Shown here piece after piece: positions 7,380 to 13,459 of a stretch of 13,459 bases of DNA. Position numbers and translations under genes: made by a program. A model generated the notes under the pieces. That model worked only from the letters and a program-made list of their open reading frames with translations. It was not told the DNA's origin and did not search any database. The stretch spans positions 1 through 13,459 of the forward strand of contig JACNFI010000356.1 in assembly GCA_014384665.1 (NCBI GenBank). The letters run 5' to 3'. The stretch comes from Candidatus Cloacimonadota bacterium. GTDB taxonomy: Bacteria; Cloacimonadota; Cloacimonadia; JGIOTU-2. Position 1 is the first letter of the stretch. Every line of letters starts with the position of its first letter.

Positions 7380-7440
7380 TCCTCCAATTTTTTTTTAAGG
7401 GTTAACGATTTTACCAAGGTAGTGAGAATTATCACTATCT
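7380..7440 (-). promoter_or_regulatory. Shared leader with hairpin, copy A (before C13 gene)
   Basis: These 61 bases align closely with 10551-10612, which lie in front of the first FG-GAP gene. Both hold a hairpin (here 7418-7439: 8-bp arms, one of them a G-T pair, 6-base loop), a GGTAAAATC motif, TTAACCCTTA, an A-tract and the Shine-Dalgarno. Copy A overlaps the end of the upstream gene: its stop is TAG, immediately followed in frame by TGA and TAA. Function is unknown; conservation in front of two unrelated proteins suggests promoter, mRNA-stability or translation control. Confidence 0.6.
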
Positions 7441-8511
7441 TACCAATAACATCTTCTTTGAGATTGATTTATCTCCTATCCGTAGTCTGTATATGTAAAC
7501 ATTGCTGCTCACCTCCTTTCCTTTATTATCTTTTCCATCCCATTGGATGAAATGGTTACCGCTATACATTATCCTATTATTTAGTAATTTTCTTACTAAT
7601 TTTCCTTTAATATTATATATGTTTAACCCAACATTCTTTACATTTTTCGCTAAAGAAAAGGAAATAGTTGTGTTAGACTTAAACGGATTTGAGTAATTAG
7701 TTAGCTCATAATTCGTAATTCCTAATTCGTAATTATCAACTGCAACTTGTGGTTCATCTAAAAAGTTACCATTTCCATCATTAAAAAGTATTCTAACGCC
7801 GTAATAAACATCATCAATCTTATATTTAGTTATTGCAAGATCATTATAATTATTACCATCAAAATCTGCTGAGCATACTTTAAAGCCATGAAAAGCAAAA
7901 CCTATATAATAACTAATAGGTTCAGAGAAAGTGCCATCCTGATTATTCAGACATACATAAATGTTATGATCTCCTCCTGGATTCTCCCATGTAGAAATTT
8001 GATAAGTCAAATCAGGATAGTTGTCATTATTGTAATCTGCAATATCCACAATTAAGGTTCCGCAAGGAAATTCCAGAGTGTCCCGGTCAGTAAATGTATA
8101 ATAACCATAGTTATACAATAGATATAGTTCACAGGGTAATCCATACATATATCTATGCAATAATCCAACAATATCCTGATAATTGTCATTATTTATATCA
8201 CAAGCATAGGTGCTGTGTAACCAGATAAGAGGTTCAATGATGTTCATCTGAAACTGATAGTTTCCCTCATTTATGTAAACAACATCTGGCGTACCATTAA
8301 CAAAAATATCATTCAAGGAGTCATTATTAAAATCTCCTGGCGCCGGGATGGGACGGGCTATTGAATCACAATAATATATATCAGTAAAATTTCCATATCC
8401 GTCATTATCAATTATTCCCCAATAATTATCGGGCACATCATGAAAATATATTATATCATAATCTTCATCGTTGTTCAAGTCAGAAATTACCATTCTTTCC
8501 TGATGGTCTGA
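7435..8511. repeat. 1077-bp identical duplicate, copy 1
   Basis: This block matches 9072-10148 with a constant offset of 1637 and no difference that I could find by reading. It covers the 3' 73% of the propeller gene, including the stop. The first mismatch inside the gene is at 8512 (G versus C at 10149), and differences then accumulate quickly toward the 5' end. Just past the stop, homology runs on briefly with a 2-base indel. Confidence 0.92.
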
Positions 8512-8907
8512 GAGGGTAGTATGAATATTAATAGCTTCTCCAAAGCTGCCATCTCCATTATTTTTGTAATAAACAAATTGATAATCTTCACCACCTATCT
8601 TTGTTACAAAGTCCGGGAAATTGTCATCATCAATTCTAATACATTCTAAGAAATGCATATTATCTTTTTCAATATAGTTTATATCAAAATTTCCATAACC
8701 ATCATTTATTAATATTGAAATCGTATCAAAATAACAGGAACTGGCAACTATAATATCATAATCTTCATCACAATCTATATCTGCGTATGTTATATCATTT
8801 GGTGATACAGGCACAGTAAATTCAATAGCAAAGGAGATACTGGTTATTACAAGACTCATTAAAAGTATAATAACATAAATAGTAAAATATTGTTTTGTAT
8901 TTTTCAT
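7435..8907 (-). CDS. Secreted FG-GAP/VCBS beta-propeller protein with sorting domain (copy 2)
   Basis: The protein has 490 residues. I chose the ATG at 8907 (MKNTKQYF) because it begins a normal signal peptide (to about SISFA). The frame is open 40 codons further upstream to 9027, but that extension is basic and not signal-like, and the ribosome site here is weak (AGAG). Seven Asp-rich metal-binding loops, among them DIDCDEDYDI, RIDDDNFPDF, DLNNDEDYDI, DFNNDSLNDI, DINNDNYQDI, DYNNDNYPDL and DFDGNNYNDL, suggest a seven-bladed propeller. A linker encoded by repeat DNA follows, then the sorting domain (YSNPFKSNTTISF, IYNIKGKLV, WDGKDNKGK, KKMLLVR). No enzymatic domain is seen; a surface adhesion or scaffold role is inferred. 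Residues 133-490 are encoded by DNA identical to the next gene upstream. Confidence 0.88.
   Translation of the reverse strand: MKNTKQYFTIYVIILLMSLVITSISFAIEFTVPVSPNDITYADIDCDEDYDIIVASSCYFDTISILINDGYGNFDINYIEKDNMHFLECIRIDDDNFPDFVTKIGGEDYQFVYYKNNGDGSFGEAINIHTTLSDHQERMVISDLNNDEDYDIIYFHDVPDNYWGIIDNDGYGNFTDIYYCDSIARPIPAPGDFNNDSLNDIFVNGTPDVVYINEGNYQFQMNIIEPLIWLHSTYACDINNDNYQDIVGLLHRYMYGLPCELYLLYNYGYYTFTDRDTLEFPCGTLIVDIADYNNDNYPDLTYQISTWENPGGDHNIYVCLNNQDGTFSEPISYYIGFAFHGFKVCSADFDGNNYNDLAITKYKIDDVYYGVRILFNDGNGNFLDEPQVAVDNYELGITNYELTNYSNPFKSNTTISFSLAKNVKNVGLNIYNIKGKLVRKLLNNRIMYSGNHFIQWDGKDNKGKEVSSNVYIYRLRIGDKSISKKMLLVR
7709..7736. repeat. TAATTCGTAATT repeat inside coding region, copy in the second propeller gene
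   Basis: TAATTCGTAATT, CC, then TAATTCGTAATT: two 12-base units that encode most of the DNYELGITNYEL linker between propeller and sorting domain. An identical copy lies at 9346-9373. The unit is of the kind often seen as an intergenic dispersed repeat. Confidence 0.7.
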
Positions 8908-9071
8908 AGTTTTTCTCTTTTTTTTAAATCCAATTTGGAAAATATATGAATAAAATGTCAAATATTTTCTCCATCTTGCTTTTTTAATAGTTCCTATACT
9001 CCTGTTCTTTTTTTTACTCGTTAACAAACCTCTGTTCTCTTTAATTATTTGGAACGGAATTATTTATCACT

Positions 9072-10148
9072 CTATCTTACCAATAACATCTTCTTTGAGA
9101 TTGATTTATCTCCTATCCGTAGTCTGTATATGTAAACATTGCTGCTCACCTCCTTTCCTTTATTATCTTTTCCATCCCATTGGATGAAATGGTTACCGCT
9201 ATACATTATCCTATTATTTAGTAATTTTCTTACTAATTTTCCTTTAATATTATATATGTTTAACCCAACATTCTTTACATTTTTCGCTAAAGAAAAGGAA
9301 ATAGTTGTGTTAGACTTAAACGGATTTGAGTAATTAGTTAGCTCATAATTCGTAATTCCTAATTCGTAATTATCAACTGCAACTTGTGGTTCATCTAAAA
9401 AGTTACCATTTCCATCATTAAAAAGTATTCTAACGCCGTAATAAACATCATCAATCTTATATTTAGTTATTGCAAGATCATTATAATTATTACCATCAAA
9501 ATCTGCTGAGCATACTTTAAAGCCATGAAAAGCAAAACCTATATAATAACTAATAGGTTCAGAGAAAGTGCCATCCTGATTATTCAGACATACATAAATG
9601 TTATGATCTCCTCCTGGATTCTCCCATGTAGAAATTTGATAAGTCAAATCAGGATAGTTGTCATTATTGTAATCTGCAATATCCACAATTAAGGTTCCGC
9701 AAGGAAATTCCAGAGTGTCCCGGTCAGTAAATGTATAATAACCATAGTTATACAATAGATATAGTTCACAGGGTAATCCATACATATATCTATGCAATAA
9801 TCCAACAATATCCTGATAATTGTCATTATTTATATCACAAGCATAGGTGCTGTGTAACCAGATAAGAGGTTCAATGATGTTCATCTGAAACTGATAGTTT
9901 CCCTCATTTATGTAAACAACATCTGGCGTACCATTAACAAAAATATCATTCAAGGAGTCATTATTAAAATCTCCTGGCGCCGGGATGGGACGGGCTATTG
10001 AATCACAATAATATATATCAGTAAAATTTCCATATCCGTCATTATCAATTATTCCCCAATAATTATCGGGCACATCATGAAAATATATTATATCATAATC
10101 TTCATCGTTGTTCAAGTCAGAAATTACCATTCTTTCCTGATGGTCTGA
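9072..10148. repeat. 1077-bp identical duplicate, copy 2
   Basis: This is the partner of 7435-8511 in the upstream propeller gene, in the same orientation. The pair could arise by tandem duplication followed by gene conversion of the 3' part, or by an assembly problem in a repeat-rich genome. Confidence 0.92.
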
Positions 10149-10547
10149 CAGGGTAGTATGAATATTGATAGCTTCACCAAAGCTGCCATCTCCATTATTT
10201 TTGTAATAAACAAATTGATAATTCTCACCACCTATCTTTGTTACAAAGTCCGGAAAATCGTCATCATCAATTCTAACACACTCTAAGAAATGCATATTAT
10301 CTTTCGCAATATAAGCCATGTTAAAATTTCCGTAACCGTTATTTATTAAAATTGAAATGGTATCAGGGGCATAATAAATAGTACTAGGGATTGAGATATC
10401 CCAATCGCCATCATAGTCTATATCACCATAAGTTATATCATTAGGTGATGTAGGCACGGTAAATTCAACAGCGAAGGAGATACAATATATAAGTATTATC
10501 ATCCCAATAATAATGCAAAGTATCAGTTTTGTTTTTTCGTTCCCCAT
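9072..10547 (-). CDS. Secreted FG-GAP/VCBS beta-propeller protein with sorting domain (copy 1)
   Basis: The protein has 491 residues, starting MGNEKTKLILC at 10547. GAAGGA lies just upstream and the first 27 or so residues form a signal peptide (LILCIIIGMIILIYCISFA). An in-frame ATG at 10607 is rejected because it would put a charged stretch before the signal and run through the shared leader. It has seven Asp-rich loops like its neighbour (first one DIDYDGDWDI), a repeat-encoded linker and the same C-terminal sorting domain ending KKMLLVR. Residues before about 133 differ clearly from the downstream copy, in both signal peptide and first blade; the rest is identical at DNA level. The gap to the downstream copy is 164 bases and to the upstream C10 gene 89 bases. 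An exported surface protein is likely; the ligand is unknown. Confidence 0.88.
   Translation of the reverse strand: MGNEKTKLILCIIIGMIILIYCISFAVEFTVPTSPNDITYGDIDYDGDWDISIPSTIYYAPDTISILINNGYGNFNMAYIAKDNMHFLECVRIDDDDFPDFVTKIGGENYQFVYYKNNGDGSFGEAINIHTTLSDHQERMVISDLNNDEDYDIIYFHDVPDNYWGIIDNDGYGNFTDIYYCDSIARPIPAPGDFNNDSLNDIFVNGTPDVVYINEGNYQFQMNIIEPLIWLHSTYACDINNDNYQDIVGLLHRYMYGLPCELYLLYNYGYYTFTDRDTLEFPCGTLIVDIADYNNDNYPDLTYQISTWENPGGDHNIYVCLNNQDGTFSEPISYYIGFAFHGFKVCSADFDGNNYNDLAITKYKIDDVYYGVRILFNDGNGNFLDEPQVAVDNYELGITNYELTNYSNPFKSNTTISFSLAKNVKNVGLNIYNIKGKLVRKLLNNRIMYSGNHFIQWDGKDNKGKEVSSNVYIYRLRIGDKSISKKMLLVR
9346..9373. repeat. TAATTCGTAATT repeat inside coding region, copy in the first propeller gene
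   Basis: Identical to 7709-7736; it encodes the same linker and lies within the identical 1077-bp block. Confidence 0.7.
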
Positions 10548-10550
10548 TTT

Positions 10551-10612
10551 TCCTTCAATTTTTTTTCTAAGGGTTAATGATTTTACCATGATAGTGAAGA
10601 TTATCACTATCT
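10551..10612 (-). promoter_or_regulatory. Shared leader with hairpin, copy B (before first FG-GAP gene)
   Basis: This is the partner of 7380-7440. Its hairpin is perfect: GATAGTGA (10590-10597) and TCACTATC (10604-10611) around a 6-base loop. It is followed on the minus strand by GGTAAAATC, TTAACCCTTAG, an A-tract and AAGGA before the ATG at 10547. Unlike copy A it does not overlap a coding end; the C10 stop is 25 bases further upstream. Confidence 0.6.
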
Positions 10613-10628
10613 CATTAAAATTTATCCT
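10609..10628. repeat. 20-bp direct repeat, copy 2 (3' flank of C10 gene)
   Basis: Identical to 4061-4080 (ATCTCATTAAAATTTATCCT). It lies between the C10 stop codon and the shared leader hairpin, and overlaps the hairpin by three bases. Confidence 0.85.
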
Positions 10629-10650
10629 ACGAAGTTTTAACGAAGTAGGA
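10625..10650. repeat. Inverted repeat spanning the C10 stop codon
   Basis: TCCTAC (10625-10630) and GTAGGA (10645-10650) form 6-bp arms around the stop (10637-10639). On the minus strand the interior carries ACTTCGT twice, TTAAA between. It encodes the final LLR and stop of the protein. It looks like a CTTCG-type dispersed repeat; a weak terminator role is possible, but there is no U-tract. Confidence 0.5.
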
Positions 10651-13459
10651 GCATCTTCTTTATCTCAGATTTATATTTATTTGTCTCAAGACGATAGAAG
10701 TAAACCCCGTTTGATACTTTCTTTCCATTACTATTATTGCCATCCCAGGCAACATTATTAAGTTCAGAGTTCAGAGTTCGGAGTTCGAAATTCTTTACAA
10801 GTTGACCTTTGATATTATAGATTTTTATTTGAGCATGTTTGTTATTATTACCAGCTAAACCAAATGAAATAGTAGTGGAGCTTTTCACTGGATTTGGGAA
10901 ATTTTGAGCAATAAAATTCTTATATTGGTCGGGATTATCCTGTATACCAATATCGGGAGTCCAATCTACAAATCCGGTTCTTTCAAGGTCATAACGATAC
11001 ATAGGCCATAATATTTCTGCATCCCCAAACGGAGTTTTATAATCAATTAGCCAGAGCCCTCCATAGGTTCCAACACCTATTTCATAATCTCCATCTTCGT
11101 CTATATCAACAATTGCAGGAGGAGATTTTACTTCATAGCCGCAGTAAATTGGGAATTCATAACTCGTTTGTCCATTTGTACCAAGTCCATATAAATATTT
11201 ATCATTACAACCAAAGATAATATCGTAGATATCATTATTATCAACATCCGCAACAATTGGAGTTGACTCAATTGCACTACCTGTATTATAAGGCCATCCC
11301 GGGAGTATATTTCCTGCCATATCAATAAGATATAGATTTCCACTCGTTGTGCCTACAATTATTATTAAATCATCAATACTATTGGCTCCTCCATTGGCTT
11401 CTAAATCAACAATAACTGGTGAGGTCATTATATCACCTGCAAGAGGGATTTCATGTTCAATAATTCCATCCTGAGAAATAATATATAATTGTCCAGAAGA
11501 TGAACCTACTAGGATTTTATAATAGTCATTATACTTTACAATAGTTGGTGCAGAACGAATTAAGCCTGTAGTTGAAGCAGTCCAGTCAATTTCACCATTT
11601 GTATTAACACAATATACATTTCCATCATTACAACCAACAATAATTTCTTTGAAGCCATCATTATTAATATCTGCAATCGCCGGACCTACTCCTGAATACA
11701 TAATACTTGGAAGTATAATAGGGAAGTTAGCGGAGTAATCTTCCCCTAAATAATTTAGAACATAAAGTTTCCTATTTGAAGCTCCGAAAATAATTTCATA
11801 ACTTCCATTATTATCAATATCTGAGATTGCTGGTGTGCAGAATATATCGCTGGAAGCATTATAGGTAAAGAGTGTATCACCATCAGGTTTTAATACATAT
11901 AATCTGTCACTTCTTGAGCCAGTCACAATGTTAAGTTGACCGTCGTCATTTATATCTGCAATTGCAACTGAGCCAAAAATTTGACTGCCTGTATCATAAG
12001 GGAAATTAGTGAATTCAATGCCGTTATTATTATAGCAATGAATAGCTCCATTCTTATCGCTAAAAATTACATCAATAGAATCGTCTTCATTTATATCAAC
12101 AAGTCCAGGACAGCCTGGAACACCATTTGTAATATATTTAGGCCAACCAGCTTGATTCAAGGTTACATCAATCGTAAATTCTAAATCTGCATAATAATCA
12201 CCATCATTAGTCGTAACATGAAGTATGAATTCAATGGAACATACCCCAATTCCTTCAGCAAACTGAACTTCAAGTGAGTCTAATAAATTGATTTGAGAAG
12301 AACCTGGCTGAATGTTATTATAGGTTCCTATAGAGTCATTAATAGTAGCACGAGGGTCACTGCATCGCAGAATTGCCAGCACATCTGTTGCAGTTGAAAA
12401 CCCTGGTCTATTAGATATTCTTACAAGAATAGCAGCGGTTTCACCAGGATTAACTTCACCATCTCCATCACCATTCAGCTCAGTAAGAAATATTTCATCA
12501 ATTTCAAGATAGGGAAGCACACCACCTTCAATATTCATAACAGCATCAGAAACGACATTAAAACCGGCAGGCATTCCGTTTGGTAGAGAATACCAATTAT
12601 CAAACGACCCTCCCCATCCAAAATTTAGATGATAAGTATCCTCCCCGCTATTATAACCATCTACAATTATTTCATGACCTCCGGTTGGTGAGGTAATTCC
12701 CAGAGAAACAGGACGAGCATTCATCATATCATTCTGGATATTAGGATAAAAATTTGGGTGTGATGAATAATAATAAGTAGCTGTATCATATCCAAATTTA
12801 CCTAAAAGTGCGTTATCAACCAAGTATGTGTAAGACCCTGAAGCAACAGATGAATATTTCATTTGAACTGATACACCAGCCGCAAAGGATAAAGCTGCTT
12901 GCAAAGAATTATTAAGTTCGTCATTAGTCATATAGTATTCTCTAATTTGATCAAGAAACACATTTAATTCAGGAAATGAAGGAAAGTCATGAGAATTGTG
13001 ATAGTCATCAATAATAACATAGTTACCAGCATAAGAGGAAACATAATCATCACTATCGGTAAAATAAGCATTGTCAATATATCTGTGATAATTGATTACT
13101 TGAGCTAAAGCAGTTGCCACACAACCAGTTACAGATCTTCCTCCATTATGGAAATCAAGTGGGCAATACATATTCCATGGGTATTCCTGGTTCCATTGTG
13201 TTTCTACCCAACCTCCTGTAGAAGTAGTTCCTGATGGCGGCCAAATATCACGATTCCTGCCTCTAAAGAAGTTTGTATTTCCTTTTTCATACATTTCCCA
13301 GGAGATATTATTTTTGTTTTTAATGTCTTTAGATGTTTGAGGGATTGCTTCTAATCTTAGATGCATATCCTTTTTTAACATTTGATAACCCGTATTTGGC
13401 TTTGTATCATCAACAAGAAAATTGTTACGGAAAGAATAAGCAATAACAGGTATAATATC
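10637..13459 (-). CDS. C10 (streptopain-like) cysteine protease with beta-propeller and sorting domain, 5' end outside window
   Basis: The frame stays open to the window edge: before the ATG at 13381 it reads DIIPVIAYSFRNNF, typical of the end of a C10 prodomain, so the signal peptide and most of the prodomain are missing here. 940 residues are visible, numbered from the edge. The catalytic domain carries Cys113 (GGRSVTGCVATALAQ) and His262 (TGGHEIIVDGYN), followed by YHLNFGWGG. An Ig-like domain (about 316-433) follows, then an FG-GAP-type propeller (about 436-828) with loops DINEDDSIDVIF, DIDNNGSYEIIFG, DINNDGFKEIIVG and DIDEDGDYEIGVG. The sorting domain (about 846-940) has AQNFPNPVKSSTTISF, IYNIKGQLV, WDGNNSNGK and KKMLLLR. 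It is probably an exported broad-specificity protease held on the surface or released. It is the first visible gene of the minus-strand block. Confidence 0.92.
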   Translation of the reverse strand, partial: DIIPVIAYSFRNNFLVDDTKPNTGYQMLKKDMHLRLEAIPQTSKDIKNKNNISWEMYEKGNTNFFRGRNRDIWPPSGTTSTGGWVETQWNQEYPWNMYCPLDFHNGGRSVTGCVATALAQVINYHRYIDNAYFTDSDDYVSSYAGNYVIIDDYHNSHDFPSFPELNVFLDQIREYYMTNDELNNSLQAALSFAAGVSVQMKYSSVASGSYTYLVDNALLGKFGYDTATYYYSSHPNFYPNIQNDMMNARPVSLGITSPTGGHEIIVDGYNSGEDTYHLNFGWGGSFDNWYSLPNGMPAGFNVVSDAVMNIEGGVLPYLEIDEIFLTELNGDGDGEVNPGETAAILVRISNRPGFSTATDVLAILRCSDPRATINDSIGTYNNIQPGSSQINLLDSLEVQFAEGIGVCSIEFILHVTTNDGDYYADLEFTIDVTLNQAGWPKYITNGVPGCPGLVDINEDDSIDVIFSDKNGAIHCYNNNGIEFTNFPYDTGSQIFGSVAIADINDDGQLNIVTGSRSDRLYVLKPDGDTLFTYNASSDIFCTPAISDIDNNGSYEIIFGASNRKLYVLNYLGEDYSANFPIILPSIMYSGVGPAIADINNDGFKEIIVGCNDGNVYCVNTNGEIDWTASTTGLIRSAPTIVKYNDYYKILVGSSSGQLYIISQDGIIEHEIPLAGDIMTSPVIVDLEANGGANSIDDLIIIVGTTSGNLYLIDMAGNILPGWPYNTGSAIESTPIVADVDNNDIYDIIFGCNDKYLYGLGTNGQTSYEFPIYCGYEVKSPPAIVDIDEDGDYEIGVGTYGGLWLIDYKTPFGDAEILWPMYRYDLERTGFVDWTPDIGIQDNPDQYKNFIAQNFPNPVKSSTTISFGLAGNNNKHAQIKIYNIKGQLVKNFELRTLNSELNNVAWDGNNSNGKKVSNGVYFYRLETNKYKSEIKKMLLLR
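10761..10787. repeat. AGTTCAGAGTTC-type repeat inside the C10 sorting domain
   Basis: Successive units AGTTCAG, AGTTCAG, AGTTCGG, AGTTCG run along the plus strand; read in the gene they encode ELRTLNSEL within KNFELRTLNSELNNVAWDG. Other sorting domains here have an ordinary segment at this place (LVNNKLEKGIHSVIWDG). Confidence 0.65.

Noticed and set aside
8985..9002. GTATAGGAACTATT on the minus strand resembling half of a FLP recombinase target
   Set aside because: Only one partial arm is present, with no partner arm or spacer and no recombinase gene; chance similarity.
8908..9027. 40-codon N-terminal extension of the downstream propeller protein
   Set aside because: It is rich in Lys and Arg, would bury the signal peptide, and has no counterpart in the paralogue.
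8908..9071. Possible promoter (TTGACA) between the two propeller genes
   Set aside because: A TTGACA box exists on the minus strand, but no -10-like box lies at a usable distance.
10548..10607. 20-codon N-terminal extension of the upstream propeller protein
   Set aside because: It is simply a translation of the shared non-coding leader and precedes a good signal peptide with its own ribosome site.
13379..13381. ATG at 13381 as start of the C10 protease
   Set aside because: The frame is open upstream to the edge and encodes typical C10 prodomain sequence (PVIAYSFRNNF), so the real start is outside the window.

Overview
This AT-rich window looks like part of a genome from an uncultivated FCB-group bacterium. 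Candidatus Cloacimonadota or a close relative is my best guess. The reasons are low-GC DNA, secreted multidomain proteins ending in a type IX-secretion (Por/FlgD-like) C-terminal domain (NFPNPF, IYNIKGQ, WDGKD.NG, then KKM.LLR-stop), a bacterial tricorn protease homologue, and several families of short dispersed repeats between and inside genes. The phylum call is inference.

Layout. Positions 1-606 hold the wreck of a four-helix-bundle (23S rRNA intervening-sequence type) gene. It is split into three in-frame pieces by two unrelated short inverted-repeat elements of about 134 and 103 bp. Positions 607-749 hold a hairpin and a 21-bp tandem repeat. Positions 750-3974 (+) encode a full-length tricorn-family S41 protease with no signal peptide. 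A hairpin at 3999-4030 separates it from a convergent four-gene block on the minus strand. In transcription order that block is: a 5'-truncated C10 (streptopain-like) protease with a beta-propeller (13459 to 10637), an FG-GAP/VCBS propeller protein (10547 to 9072), its near-duplicate (8907 to 7435), and a C13 (legumain-like) protease with beta-helix and TPR-like regions (7376 to 4128).

The four minus-strand genes share an architecture: signal peptide where visible, extracellular repeat domains, and a C-terminal sorting domain. Gaps are 58-164 bp, so they may be one secreted-protein operon or an expanded tandem cluster. They plausibly act together at the cell surface in protein degradation and adhesion, but nothing in the sequence proves a joint pathway. 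The tricorn protease is cytoplasmic and would trim peptides downstream of other proteases; its link to the secreted block is only proximity.

The strongest second-look items are: the doubly interrupted four-helix-bundle gene; the 1077-bp identical block shared by the two propeller genes, with a sharp edge that suggests gene conversion or very recent recombination; short dispersed repeats recruited as coding sequence (in a linker, in a sorting-domain hairpin and in a signal peptide); and a shared hairpin leader in front of two different secreted-protein genes. I found no tRNA, rRNA, CRISPR array or defence system.
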